Assembly (NCBI GenBank): GCA_047967505.1
Contig: CM106540.1
Reading direction: 5' to 3' (one strand)
DNA from: Dipteris shenzhenensis
Taxonomy: Eukaryota > Polypodiophyta > Polypodiopsida > Gleicheniales
DNA length: 64,000 nucleotides
Shown: one piece after another, positions 41,740 through 52,523 of the stretch
How the letters are laid out: each line of letters opens with the position of its first letter
Position numbering within the stretch: position 1 is the first letter of the stretch
Notes under the pieces: model-generated
Told to the model about the DNA's origin: nothing
Seen by the model: only the letters and a program-made list of their open reading frames with translations
Databases searched by the model: none
Translations under genes and position numbers: made by a program

Positions 41740-43495
41740 AACTCATGAATTAGAGTTGTATGCTGTTGTCCATGCTTTGAAAACATGGCGACATTATTTG
41801 TATGGATCAGAGTTTTATGTGGATGTTGATCATGATACTCTGAAACATTTTTGTAAACAACCTGACTTGAGAGGCCGCCAAGCTAGGTGGGCAGAACTCA
41901 TTTAGGAGTTTAGTTTGACGATTCAGTACCGAAGAAGAAAAGACAATAAAGTTGCTGATGCGTTGTCACGCATTATGCATAACATGAGTTTCACGGTATT
42001 AGAGAGTGCTCTAATGACCGAGATTAAAGAAACTCAAAAGGTGGACGAGTTTGTCCAAAGCCTTTGGCCTAAGGCTCATGTGTTAAAACCCCGGGAAAAC
42101 GAAAAGGATGACCTGGCATCCAGAAAAGGCCAAACTTATGCAAGATATGGTATGCTGAAAAGAAATGGCAAGGTAGTGGTACCTAATCAGAATGATCTTA
42201 GGCAGAGAGTCATTCGACAGTGCCATGATAGCCCATGTGCGGGACATCCAGGAGTCGAGAAGACATATGATCTCGTGAAGCGAGATTTCTTTTGGCCAAA
42301 GATGAAAAAGCATATTCATGAATATGTGACACGGTGTTTCTCGTGTCAGGTAAGTAAGACAGAACGGGTGAAGCCACCCGGACTTTTGCAGCCCTTGGAA
42401 GTACCACTAGGTATGTGGGAGAGCATTTCCATGGACTTTATTGTGGGTCTGCCTACGACACAATGAGGGTATGATTCTATCCTTGTGGTGGTTGATCGTC
42501 TAACCAAGATGGCTCACTTCATTCCAACTAGGGAGTTTGGTAGTGCCCCGCAAGTGGCGGATTTGTTTATTAGACATATATTTCGTCTGCATGGATTGCC
42601 TAGATCCATAGTGTCAGACAGAGATGTCAGATTTACCGGTCATTTTTGGACAGCGGTATTTGAGACACTAAGGACTGAGTTGGGAATGAGTAGTGGGGAT
42701 CATCCTGAAACGGATGGTCAAACGGAGAGAGTCAACCAGATTTTAGAGGATATGCTGAGGGCATATGTGTCATTGAGGCAACATACGTGGGACAAGTGGT
42801 TTCCATTGTTAGAGTTTGCCTACAATGATAGAAAACATTCCTCTACGGAGTTTAGTCCGTTTGAATTGAATTATGGTTATAGACCAGCAAATCCAACTAC
42901 AGTTGGAATACCTCAGAGAGTGCCTAGTGCCGCGAACTTTGTGGTTCAGATGCGGGAGATGCTAGCACTTGCGAGAGCTAATATCCGCCAGGCTATGGAT
43001 AGAGCCAAGGTGTATGCGGATGAAAACCGGTCTATAAGAGAATTTAAGGAAGGAGAAAAAGTTTTTCTCAGAGTTCCTTCTTCGCACTCGAAGTCGTTAA
43101 CTTCATGAGAGTGTGCGAAGTTATCACCTCGATACTGTGGGCCGTGGTTAATTCTAAAGAGAATAGGCAAGGTAGCCTATAAATTAGAATTGCCACAAGG
43201 TTGCAAGGTGCACTCAGTGTTTCATGTTTCTCGTTTAAAGAAAATTTTGCATACTGGTGACTCACTAATCGAAGGTGTGGTTTTGTTTCAGGAGATAGAG
43301 GATAATGCAAGGCGCAAACCAACAAGAATCCTGGACCGAGAAACAATGCAAGTGCGAAATCGAAAGATACCCACGGTGTTGGTTGCATGGCATGGTCAGC
43401 CTCTATCAGAAGCTACCTGGGAATCCGTATATCAGTTGCAAAGAGTGTTCCCAGAATTTATCATCGAGGACGCTGATGTCTGAAGAGGGAAGGAA
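41740..43495 (+). pseudogene. Gypsy-B pol: RNase H, integrase and chromodomain
   Basis: RNase H continues through TAG 41903 (CAG in Gypsy-A). Integrase finger: RQCHDSPCAGHPGVEKTY...RCFSCQ at 42210-42350. Core: SMDFIVGLPTTQ, VVDRLTKMAHFIPT, SDRDVRFTGHFW and TDGQTERVNQILEDMLRAY, so all three acidic residues are present in 42485-43108. A TGA at about 43107 interrupts. The C-terminus (43190-43483) has FHVSRLKKILHTGD and a complete chromodomain, TRILDRETMQVRNRKIP, VLVAWHGQPLSEATWE, LQRVFPEF. The polypurine tract GAAGAGGGAAGGAA follows at 43482-43495. Confidence 0.9.
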
Positions 43496-43958
43496 TGTTA
43501 CGCTCTAGCCGAGGTAGCATGACCTCGGAAGAATCAGTCGACATTTCCCTTAAGGATCTACGTTTGTAATATATTTGTTTGCGCTTCATGTAAATGATCG
43601 GGAGGGAATTAATGTCAAGGTCCTAGGTGAGGGCTGATAGCACGAGACTAGGTGGATCTAAGGCTAAGGGCCTAATGCAAGCAATGTGCCTAGGGGCAAG
43701 GGAAATTAAGGTATCCCAGAGAGGGGTGAAAAGATGCATTAGGAAAGGCCCTATGATGATGACATGTGGCATCTAGATCCATTTAGGGAGAAGGGGCTGT
43801 TGAGGTAAGTAAGAGAGAGAAGATGAGCTTCACGTATGGATTCTGATTTAGGATTTCGACTTCTCTGTGTGTTCTTACGCTTCAACAGGAATTGGCTGGG
43901 TGGAATTTAGATGGTGCTATTCCCGTGATCTGCTGTAGTAAGTAGGAAAATCGTGTCA
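43496..43958 (+). repeat. Gypsy-B 3' LTR, 463 bp
   Basis: TGTTACG...GTGTCA, followed by CCTTG at 43959-43963. Confidence 0.95.
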
Positions 43959-43963
43959 CCTTG

Positions 43964-44524
43964 GCTCACTGATTCTGGGAGAAGGACTTGCAACTGCCTC
44001 ATGTTGCTAAGTCCTATCTTCACCAGTACAATATCTAGCGGCAACAACCACACTTTATGACTGACAATGCTCTTGTCATGATCTCCCAGACATTGCAATT
44101 GAGAAGCATATGAAACTCAAAGCAGTCAAGCAAACCATCACAAGCTGCCAAGAGTAACTAAAGAAAGGGTGGCCAAGTCACCACAGCGTGAAAGACCCTT
44201 GTAACGTGGATGCTGAAGCGGGAAGATGCAAGTCTACCTATTTCCATTCCGTGAGAAACAGTAGAGAGACAAAGAGCTCCTCGCACATAGCCGCCTCAAA
44301 TTTGAAGCCTTCAAAGCCATTTGGAGGCATTTTTCCCTTCAAAGGAGCGTCAGGCAGATTCTCTCTTCGAAGGGATAAGTTCCAAAGTAGGAGGTGTGAT
44401 ACTTAGATGAAACAAGGTGAATTCATTCATGTGGCCTGCCCTTAGATGGTGAGCAAAAAAGGGGATAAATTGGAAGCTGAGAGGGGAAGAGAGAGAAGGA
44501 GAAGAAGACGAAGAGAGAGAGGGA
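43964..44524. other. Unassigned sequence between Gypsy-B and Copia-A
   Basis: No gene recognised. 44470-44529 is purine-rich (GAGAGAAGGAGAAGAAGACG); this continues at 48864, showing where Copia-A inserted. Confidence 0.5.
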
Positions 44525-44529
44525 GAAAG
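44525..44529. repeat. Target-site duplication of Copia-A, left copy (GAAAG)
   Basis: Matches 48864-48868. Confidence 0.88.
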
Positions 44530-44881
44530 TGTTGAGATATCGAGCTCCACTCGTGATATGCTAGGGTGACCGTTGTGCATTTATGTCACCGACTTGTTAG
44601 CTGCAGATGCGGTTGGTACACCGCCCATGAATAATAGCTGGATGACAGCTATCCTTATGTACTCTAGTTCGTGGCTCAGTTAGTATGCCACCTTAGTTAG
44701 CTGAGTTTGGTTTGAGACCCACATATAGGGTTCTTCTATTTCTTCGTACTAGAGTTCTTTTGGCTTTCACAACTAAGAAGAGAAAAACTGTTTTCAGCCT
44801 CCACCTTTGCGTGTATTCCCCCATTGTGTATGTGAGAAAGCCGCAAGTGAGACTCCTTCCTTCTCTCCCACTATCTTCACA
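44530..44881 (+). repeat. Copia-A 5' LTR, 352 bp
   Basis: TGTTGAGATATCG...TCTTCACA. Confidence 0.93.
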
Positions 44882-44894
44882 TGGTATCACAGCC
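44882..44894 (+). promoter_or_regulatory. Copia-A primer-binding site
   Basis: TGGTATCACAGCC abuts the LTR; one mismatch to the standard TGGTATCAGAGC. Confidence 0.85.
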
Positions 44895-45425
44895 TAGTTC
44901 GTGGTAAGGAGCTCAAGAAAGCAAACCAAGTTCGTGGTGTCCTGGTAAGAGGACCAGTGTTGCTTTCCTTTTTTCAAGTTTGGGAGCAAATCTCTGCAGG
45001 TAGCATAGCCGGAAAGTGCAAGAGTGCATTGTCTCATATTGAGACGCTCTTCGTGGTGTGGCGAGAGGACAATACATGCTGCGGGAAAGAGCGAAGCCTT
45101 GGTGACTTTATTCTTCTGATTCGAGGCCGTTTTGGGGTCCGTTTTGGAGGCTGAAGTTCTCCGCAAGCACTGAGAAAAAGGCCCTGTTTTTGTTGTGCGA
45201 CCACTGCTCTGCAGGTCGGTGAAAAGTTGCCGCAGAAATTGCATCGTATGCCTGTGCGCAGAGATATTGGGAGTTACAGAATCATCCTTATTGCCTGTTC
45301 ATGCAAAATCGTCACTAGGAAGTGACTGTGTGGTCAAATACCACTTTCGTCAGTTTTGCAGATTTGCCCTTGTGAGACAGAAGCTGTGTTTTTTGCAGTG
45401 ACTGAATATTTTGCAGTGTTCTGTA
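44895..45425 (+). other. Copia-A 5' leader
   Basis: Non-coding leader of about 530 bp before the gag ATG; no distinct motif recognised. Confidence 0.6.
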
Positions 45426-46236
45426 ATGGCGTCTGATTCTCTTTCACAGATTGTCACTGAAAAGCTTGACAAGAATAACTTCCAAGCATGGAAGTTTAGA
45501 ATGACGAATTTCCTTATGGGAAAAGGCTATTGGGAGTTCATTACAGGAAATGAAGAAGAACCAGTTCTTCCTAATGTTCCCAACCAACAGGAAATGCAGG
45601 CATTTAAAGGATGGCATGAGAGAGCCAGAAAAGTTATGTACTGGCTGTCTATCAATATTTCAGATTCTATGATTGTGCATATTCAGGATGCAAGTATGCC
45701 AAAGGAGGCATGGGATACTTTGGCAAAAATGTACACAGCACAAATACGCAAGCCAGGAAAATGCAGCTCAAGCAGGAGTTGCACAATGTGCAAAGAGAAA
45801 ATATGAGCATCAATGACTACCACATGAAGGTGAAGAAAATTGCAGATGCACTTGCTTCCATTGGGTCGCCAGTGGAAGATATGATGATTTAGTTTCTGTG
45901 ACCTTGAATGGTCTAGGAAAGGATTATGCACAGTTCCGGACATCCATTGCCGTCCGTGAAAAATTTTCTGATTTTGAGGAGTTATTTACTCTTCTAATTT
46001 CTGAAGAGCAGAGAAATGGTGGTGCATCTTCTTCAGGAGAAACTTCAAAAGAAACTGTCTTCTACTCAAATGCTGGAAGAGGTAGAGGCAGAGGCAGAGG
46101 CAGAGGTAGAGCAAGCCAATCTGGAGGCCGTGGTAGAAATCAGAATATGCATCAAACTCGAGAAAACCAGTCCTATGGAGGAGGACGTGGTAACTCTAGA
46201 GGCAGGGGGAGCCAAAGAGGTCGTGGTGGATGGTAG
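45426..46236 (+). pseudogene. Copia-A gag (UBN2-type)
   Basis: ATG 45426 begins MASDSLSQIVTEKLDKNNFQ, followed by AWKFRMTNFLMGKGYWEFIT and AWDTLAKMYT. Frame changes at about 45735 and 45890 split it into three readable parts; the middle gives KMQLKQELHNVQ and YHMKVKKIADALASIGS, the last GLGKDYAQFRTSIAVREKFS and an Arg-Gly repeat region (GRGRGRGRGRGRA). A TAG at 46234 cuts the frame before the knuckle, where a Gln codon would fit. Confidence 0.88.
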
Positions 46237-46734
46237 AGAGGCCAAAATGCAAACAGCAATGTTGAATGCTACTACTGTGGTAAAATGGGTCATATGGCTA
46301 AAGACTGCTATAAAAAGCAGAATGACATCATGAATGGAAAATTGGAGCAACGGAATTGTGCATCTTCTAGTAGACAAGGTGATGACAGAAATGAGCATCT
46401 GTTTACGGTGCAGCACATGACTAATTCTGTGACAAGTGCAGAAGAAAGCAATGATGTGTGGTATGTTGACTCAGGTGCGTCAAACCACATGACAGGTCAT
46501 GCAGAATGGATGCAGGATGCAAGGAAAATGAAAAGACCACGATTTGTGGAGACTAGTGATGATACTGCACATCCTATTGTGCAAATTGGTAAAATTCCTT
46601 TGTCTATGCAGGATGGGAAAAAGAAATACCTGTCTGATGTATTTCATGTCCCGAATATCACCAAGAACCTGGTTTCTATTGGTCAAATGGTTGAGCAGGG
46701 CTTGCAGCTCAGATTTTCATGGATGCTTTGTTGA
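46237..46734 (+). pseudogene. Copia-A CCHC knuckle and protease
   Basis: Directly after the TAG: NVECYYCGKMGHMAKDCYKK, a complete C-x2-C-x4-H-x4-C finger at about 46265-46310. The protease has VWYVDSGASNHMTGHAEWMQ at 46455-46515 with an intact DSGA active site, then FHVPNITKNLVSIGQMVEQG. A frame change near 46710 ends it. Confidence 0.9.
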
Positions 46735-47224
46735 GGATATGAAAAATTGCGGTCGCTTGATAGCAAAAGAAAAGAAGAAGGGCAGAATGTTTACGTTGGA
46801 TGCGGACATGCCTGAATTGAGTGCAGCAATGTTTGCACATGGGACCGAGGTAGTTGCAAATATTGATATCTGGCATAAACGCATTGGTCATGTTAATGTA
46901 CAGCGACTTAAATCAATGCAGGCCCAAAATATTGTTGCAGGATTGCCTAAATTGAAGGTTGCAAAAATGCATAAGGTATGTGAAGCCTGTCAATTTGGAA
47001 AACAGACAAGGAAACCATTTCCTAGACATGTTCAAGAGAGTAAGAAGCCATTGGAATTAATCCACTCTGATGTGTGGACTACTAAAGCTGCATCTATTGG
47101 AGGCTGTCATTATTTTATCACTTTTATTGATGATTACAGCAGAAAAGTTTGGGTGTATTTTATGAAAAAGAAAAGTTTGCACAGAATTCACAGCAGCAAT
47201 CACAAAATATTAGTGGACCTGTAG
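46735..47224 (+). pseudogene. Copia-A integrase, N-terminal half
   Basis: Pre-integrase region and zinc finger: DIWHKRIGHVNVQRLKSMQA...KVCEACQFGKQ. Start of core: LELIHSDVWTTKAASIGGCH (first Asp), YFITFIDDYSRKVWVYFMKK. It then jumps at about 47180 into unrelated linker sequence, so the second core Asp and the Glu are gone. Confidence 0.9.
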
Positions 47225-48000
47225 TGTCCTCTAGTAGTGGTTCACATACTTCGCCATGGACAGGCAGATTAAGATCAGGAGAATCTCCTCAAAGCAATGC
47301 AGATAGTGGTATGCAGGTATCATGAAAAAAAAAAAGAGAAGGTAGATCAGCCCATGTTTGATGTGAATGCAGGTCACTCTTATGTGGATGGTGAATCCAA
47401 TGGCTCAGAACAGAGCATTGATGATGAGTTGGGTATTCCTTCTGTTGTTACACCTGGAGTAAGGAAGACCAGGGATGTTTTGAGAGCACTTGGAAGTGAG
47501 CCTATTTTGCGCAGGTCTACCAGAGCTAGGTATCCTGTGAATAGGCTGAAATATGATGGATTTACAGCCATTCACTATGCCTATATGGTCAAAGTGATAC
47601 AAGAACCAGGACCCACTTCTTTTGAGCAAAACATGAGAAAAGAAAAATGGGAGAAAGCCATGGATGAAGAAATGGATGCCTTGGAAGCAAATGCTATATG
47701 GGAAGTGGTGCCTTTGCCTAAAGACAAGAATGCAATTGGCTGTAAGTGGGTTTATAAGGTGAAGCACAATGCAGATGGTTCTGTGAATAGATACAAGGCA
47801 AGATTAGTTGTCAAGGGGTATGCACAGACATATGGCATTGATTATGAAGAAACATTCAGTCCGGTTGCAAGGATGGCAACCGTAAGAGCAGTCATTGCTA
47901 TGGCTGCATCAAAGGGATGGTCTTTACATCAAATAGATGTAAAGAATGCCTTCTCAGTATGGATTGGACATGCTGTCCAAATATGGGATGACAGGCTGTA
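47225..48000 (+). pseudogene. Copia-A RT N-terminal part
   Basis: Linker and RT fingers: [90 protein letters not shown]. At about 47955 the sequence jumps to a downstream region, removing the YVDD-containing palm. Confidence 0.9.
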
Positions 48001-48494
48001 AGCCTATTTCAGTTCCTTTGAAGCAGAATGTGAAGCTGAGCGCAGATGCAGGTGAGCTTCTGGAAGACCCTACTATGTACAGACGCATAGTAGGAAGTTT
48101 GATTTATATGACTATTACCAGGCCAGATTTGAGCTATGCTGTTGGATTGGTAAGTCAGTTTATGCAGGCTCCAAGGAAACCGCATTTGGATGCGGCTAGA
48201 TGCATACTCAGGTATGTGAAGTCCACATTGCAGTATGGACTATTTTGTCATTTATTGTGACAACATGAGCAGTACACTTGGCAAATAACCCAGTCTATCA
48301 TGCTAGAACAAAGCACATTGAGGTGCATTATCACTATGTGCGGGAGAAGGTTTTACTAGGTCTTATTGATCTAGTTTATGTCAGCACAGAGGATCAGATA
48401 GTGACATATTCACGAAGGCATTGGGCGCAGAGAAGTTGCGCAAGTTCAAAGACTTGCTTGGTGTGCAGGAATTGGGATTGAGCTCGAGGGGGAG
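47946..48494 (+). pseudogene. Copia-A RT/RNase H 3' remnants
   Basis: 47946-48260 encodes [40 protein letters not shown] and RCILRYVKSTLQYG, the RT-RNase H connection. After a second deletion near 48265, 48280-48480 encodes NNPVYHARTKHIEVHYHYVR and TEDQIVT with KALGAEKLRKFK, the C-terminal tail. The polypurine tract GAGGGGGAG ends at 48494. Confidence 0.85.
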
Positions 48495-48863
48495 TGTTGA
48501 GATATCGAGCTCCACTCGTGATATACCAGGGTGACCGTTGTGCATTTATGTCACCGACTTGTTAGCTGCAGATGTCACCGACTTGTTAGCTGCAGATGCG
48601 GTTGGTACACCGCCCATGAATAATAGCTGGATATCCTTATGTACTCTAGTTCATGGCTCAGTTAGTATGCCACCTTAGTTAGCTAAGTTTGGTTTGAGAC
48701 CCACATATAGGGTTCTTCTATTTCTTTGTACTAGAGTTCTTTTGGCTTTCACAACTAAGAAGAGAAAAACTGTTTTCAGCCTCCACCTTTGTGTGTATTT
48801 CCCCATTGTGTATGTGAGAAAGCCGCAAGTGAGACTCCTTCCTTCTCTCCCACTATCTTCACA
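48495..48863 (+). repeat. Copia-A 3' LTR, 369 bp
   Basis: Longer than the 5' LTR because of a 24-bp tandem duplication (48549-48572 and 48573-48596) and a 7-bp loss near 48631; 352+24-7=369 exactly. Confidence 0.93.
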
Positions 48864-48868
48864 GAAAG

Positions 48869-49128
48869 GGGGGGAGGAAAAAGTGGAGGATTGAAGGGAT
48901 GAAGAAGAGAGAGAGAGAGAAAAAGGTGAAGAACTTCATGGGATTCTCACATGCTCCTCCAATCAATGGATGCCAAAAAAAATGAACATAACAAGTGAGT
49001 ACAAGTACTCGTGAGCACTGCCTTCAATTGGTTCTGTCAAAAGAAAACACTTGTCAAGGTGAATGAATGATTAATTTGCAACACCTGTGATGGAAGCTCG
49101 TGTATAGGAAAGTTCGAATGATTTGCAA

Positions 49129-49132
<4 letters not shown>
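48869..49132. other. Unassigned sequence
   Basis: Purine-rich start (GAGAGAGAGA near 48910), otherwise featureless. No gene. Confidence 0.5.

Positions 49133-49168
<36 letters not shown>
49133..49168. repeat. (TG)n microsatellite
   Basis: About 18 uninterrupted TG units just before a LINE 3' end. Confidence 0.95.
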
Positions 49169-49169
<1 letters not shown>

Positions 49170-49314
49170 CTTAATGAGGAAGATTTGGATGTTTCTTGTA
49201 TTCAACTTTTCTTTTACTGTTTCTGATGGATAGGGCTGTAGCTCTATTTTGAGCACGGCCTGGATGTAAATGAATGTTTTATAATATAAGTATCTTGGTT
49301 TTACAAAAAAAAAA
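49169..49314 (+). mobile_element. Short LINE 3' end with A tail
   Basis: GCTCTATTTTGAGCACGGCC...TTATAATATAAGTATCTTGG then 11 A (49304-49314). The end resembles the 3' UTRs of LINE-0 and LINE-5. 5'-truncated; no coding sequence retained. TG repeats follow at once. Confidence 0.65.
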
Positions 49315-49336
49315 AGTGTGTGTGTATGCTCGCTGA

Positions 49337-49965
49337 CGTGTGTGTGTGTGTGTGTGTGTGATGTTAGTGTGTGTGGTGTGTGAGGTGAGAGAGAGATGGA
49401 GACCTCCTCCTCTGCCCTGCCAGCCTCGTCTTCCTCCCCGTTTCCATCCGTACAGTCACCCTCGACGTCCATGCTGCCTACCTTGCCTTCCGTACAGCTA
49501 CCGTCAGCTGTACGACCTTCCGTACAAGTTCCGTGCACCCTGCTCCCCCCTGTACAGCCCCCCGTACAGCTCCCCGTACAGCTCCCGTGCTCCCTGCACA
49601 TCCCCGTACAGCCTTTCGTGCTTGTTGTACGCCCGATCGTACAGCCTGTACGGTCATCTACGCAGCCTCCTTCCGTATCTGTGTTGCAGCCCTCGGTGGC
49701 TTTTGCTCCAGTCTCATCTTCAGCTTGTTTTTATTGATGGTGTGGTTTCTACACTGCATCAGTTTTTACAAAGCAATGATCTGAAGCTGGAGGATGTTGT
49801 GTTTGATCCTCCTCCAGCTTGATATGTAACTTTTTACTTGGTTGTCTCACGACTTTTGCTTTGAGGCTTTACTTGTAAATTTTTCCTTTGTACTTATTGG
49901 TGGGTTTTTACCTCTTTTTTGGGGTTTCCCACACATAAATATAACATTTCACCAAAAAAAAAGTG
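49337..49965 (+). mobile_element. Small retroposed insert with A tail and imperfect target duplication
   Basis: The flanks GTGTGTGTATGCTCGCTGAC (about 49317-49336) and GTGTGTGCTCGCCGAC (49966-49981) look like a diverged target duplication. The insert ends TTTCACC plus nine A at 49957-49965, and its 3' 100 bp resemble LINE tails. It starts with GTGTGTG and contains a 113-codon ORF. It may be a 5'-truncated LINE, or a chimeric transcript copied by LINE machinery. Confidence 0.5.
49396..49737 (+). CDS. Hypothetical Pro/Val/Ser-rich ORF in the retroposed insert
   Basis: 113 codons with a repeating P-x-VQ pattern (PSVQLPS, PSVQVPC, PPVQPPVQLPVQLP). It is made by a repeated CCGTACAG DNA unit and contains TAC/GTAC palindromes. 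It resembles no enzyme I know. It could be the Pro-rich part of a LINE ORF1, or chance coding through a simple repeat. Weak support as a real gene. Confidence 0.25.
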   Translation: METSSSALPASSSSPFPSVQSPSTSMLPTLPSVQLPSAVRPSVQVPCTLLPPVQPPVQLPVQLPCSLHIPVQPFVLVVRPIVQPVRSSTQPPSVSVLQPSVAFAPVSSSACFY

Positions 49966-49981
49966 TGTGTGCTCGCCGACA

Positions 49982-51252
49982 ACAAATTGATTGGGTTTTG
50001 GCTAAGCTTCGAAAAAAGCTTGAGTATTGGAAACTCGCAACCTGGCCTTTGCAGGAGGAGTGGTAACTCGAACCTGGCCTTTGAGTATTGGAAACTCGCA
50101 ACCTGGCCTTTGAAGACGAACCTGGCAACTCGATCACTGGGTTTTCTTTTTTGGCTGCACTGATGGCACTTTGCATGGATGCCCTTTTGTCTCCCGCTTG
50201 CTTCTTGACTGGAAGCATGTTCTTTCTCATCAGGAATGGAATGGACGGCAATCTTTGCTTGGGAATTCTTTGAGAGTTGAAAGCATTCACTGGTCGAAAG
50301 TCTTTCAGTCTCCCTTGGCTTTACAGGAACCTCGACGTTCCTACTTTGTCTCGTTTAAAGGCATCACCTCGGTTGCTGATGTTATAGATGATGCTGGTAC
50401 TGTGCTCCCCTTTTCTCTAGCAACCACTACATATGGATTGGGATCTCATTATCGTCCTTTGTGGCGACAAATTACTTCTATGCTTTCGCCTTTTGTTCCA
50501 ATTCCTCCTTTGGAACTCCAGGACCGTGGCTGGAAGATTGGACTTTGACTTCTCCAAGGTCCTCTTCTCCTCCTTTGAGGCTATCTCAGATTACTGTACC
50601 TGCATTGTATAAAATCCTTTTGCCTCAACCTTGGGTTTCAGAGAGAGGTGATTCTGTTTGGCGAATGCATCGCCCAGTCAAGTGCTCGAGGAAAAGATTA
50701 CAGCAACTTTGGGCCTATAAAGTACCGCTTCGGCAATAGGCGAGTTCTTTTGGGAGTGTTTCCATTTGGATAGCTATTAGCTCATCGACACATTGCTCTT
50801 GTACTTTGCCACAGATGTTATGCTTCTTCGGAGACTGTGCCTCACTTATTTTGGCATTATTCGTGCTCTTGTGAGTTTTTTGATCTGCTTCGACAGCACT
50901 TGCGAGCGAGATTCCCATCTGTTCCGTTTGGGAAGTTCTTCTGGCTATTTGGGTTTCATCCATTTAGACCAGAGTTTCATCTTTTCTTCGTTTGGGTTCG
51001 CTACTGGGCACTATGGACTTTATGGACATATAGGAATTGTAAAGTCTTTGGTGCTTCTATTTTCTCTGTATTTGGCTTTTTTAGGCGTTCTCTGTAGCAA
51101 TCTTTCTTTGATTGCTTGCAGACCCGTTGCATTGATCATGAGGTCTTTTTGGCATATACTGAAATTTTCAGTTGATGTAATTGTAGCACCTTATTTTGAG
51201 GTTGCTACTCATATAATATAATCAATCAAAGATTTCACCCAAAAAAAAAAAA
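49982..51252 (+). mobile_element. LINE-5: 3' half of a LINE-0 family element
   Basis: Plus strand. 50163-50545 encodes RLLLDWKHVLSHQEWNGRQS, SIHWSKVFQSPLALQEPRRS and PIPPLELQDR, matching LINE-0 at 11560-11920 residue for residue in many places. 50793-51097 continues through the zf-RVT-like region (HLFWHYSCSCEFFDLLRQHL) and VRYWALWTLWTYRN. Frame changes near 50540, 50700 and 50830. It ends TTTCACCC plus 13 A at 51240-51252. The 5' part is truncated and has an internal duplication. Confidence 0.85.
50021..50112. repeat. 61-bp-period duplication in LINE-5
   Basis: TGAGTATTGGAAACTCGCAA followed by CCTGGCCTTTG occurs at 50021 and at 50082; a partial ACTCGAACCTGGCCTTTG lies between. It repeats the conserved YWKLATW segment of the RT C-terminal region. 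Confidence 0.9.
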
Positions 51253-51256
51253 AGTA

Positions 51257-51294
<38 letters not shown>

Positions 51295-51345
51295 TTCTTA
51301 AAAAAAGAAAGTGTGTGTGAGTGAGTGAGTGTGTGAGAGAGAAAG
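51253..51345. repeat. (TG)n-(AG)n microsatellites after the LINE-5 tail
   Basis: TG then AG runs at 51257-51293, and GTGTGTGAGTGAGTGAG at 51310-51345. Same order as after LINE-0. Confidence 0.9.
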
Positions 51346-52523
51346 AACCAAAATAGAAGGGGCCACGTGGCGAAAAATGGTGTGGGACACTTTTTACAGA
51401 AAAGTGTACCAGGCAGCACTAAAAAGAACTAAATACCTATTTTTTTCTTTGGAGGCCAAACTATTACTAAGGCCTCCCCATTGAGGGCAGGCCAATTATC
51501 GGGTTGCCCTTCTCAATAGGATTCCAACCAAAAGCATATGGGATAAACGTATCCCGCCGCCACGTGTACACTCAATAACTTCTTTATTACTCGATTTTAG
51601 TACAGCGTGAAGTCGCTTATAACAGTCTTTGTTTGAAATCGTGAATAAAACGATCGTCATAACCGGTGCGCGGCAATTAAGAAGAGGGAGAACCAAACAT
51701 CAAACTTCAGAATAGATTTTGGACGTGAACTAATATTAGGCACGCCAAACTCAGTTCCGGTGAAGATCTCCTATACTAGTGCCGTCGGTGGCCAACGGTT
51801 CAAAAATGAGAAAGAGTCATTGACGATTGAATTGCAATTACAATCACTTACAATACTGAACAGGAATTATTAGTAATGCCTGCGAAAGAAAGGCTAATTT
51901 CTCCTCGTCTCAAACCGAAGACAAGAAAATATATCAGTGCACCGCACGAACGCGCTCCGAAGCACACTACTTACGACTCAAGTATGCCTGACCAAATTTT
52001 CGATCGCAAACGATCGCACTACTACCTTTCTGAATTCGAGCAACAACATTGTCAAAAGCTGCGGTACAAAAAGTTTTCCCGACATGCACTGGCAGCTCGA
52101 GAACGCAAAACTCAAAAGAACTGCTTGGAAGTATTTCGAATCGACTCCAAGCATGCCGGAACGAAATCTTTACTGCACCTCGAGCCAATCTCGTGTTGCG
52201 CGTGAGCTTAGACCAGCAGATACTTGATTTGTGGATTCACTGCAAGGCTTAACAATGTGTGCAACATGCATTCGGCAAAAAATTGGAGAAGAAAGCCTTA
52301 CCGTTTCGAAACTCGAAAGAACGGCTTGAACGTATTTGGGATCGAAAGGATTTCTGCGATGGCGATGGTGCTCGACGTCATCAGCACAAGAGAAGATGGA
52401 GTAAACAAAGGATCCATCGCTAGCACTGGAGGACTTGACTTTGTAGAGCAATTTTGTGGCAGGAACTTTGAGATTTCTGTTGGAAACCATGGCTGAAAGA
52501 ACGCTGAATAGCACACTCTAGTT

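Larger units (their letters stand above)
37347..43958 (+). mobile_element. Gypsy-B: complete Ty3/gypsy chromovirus-type element
   Basis: 6612 bp, LTRs of 464 and 463 bp, CCTTG duplication. It is the same family as Gypsy-A: gag-pol is nearly identical, but the 3' part of the LTR and most of the leader are a different version. The coding region is broken by small deletions and point stops at different sites from Gypsy-A, so the two copies decayed independently. Confidence 0.95.
44530..48863 (+). mobile_element. Copia-A: Ty1/copia element with complete LTRs and internal deletions
   Basis: 4334 bp with LTRs of 352 and 369 bp, primer site, polypurine tract and GAAAG duplication. Gag, knuckle, protease, the integrase N-terminal half, the RT N-terminal third and the RNase H tail remain. 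The integrase core end, RT catalytic region and most of RNase H are deleted, so it could only move by using proteins from another copy. LTRs differ at about eight sites plus two indels by eye. Confidence 0.93.

Noticed and set aside
51876-52205. Host gene of 109 codons
   Set aside because: No recognisable motif, no supporting splice structure and overlapping ORFs of similar length in other frames.
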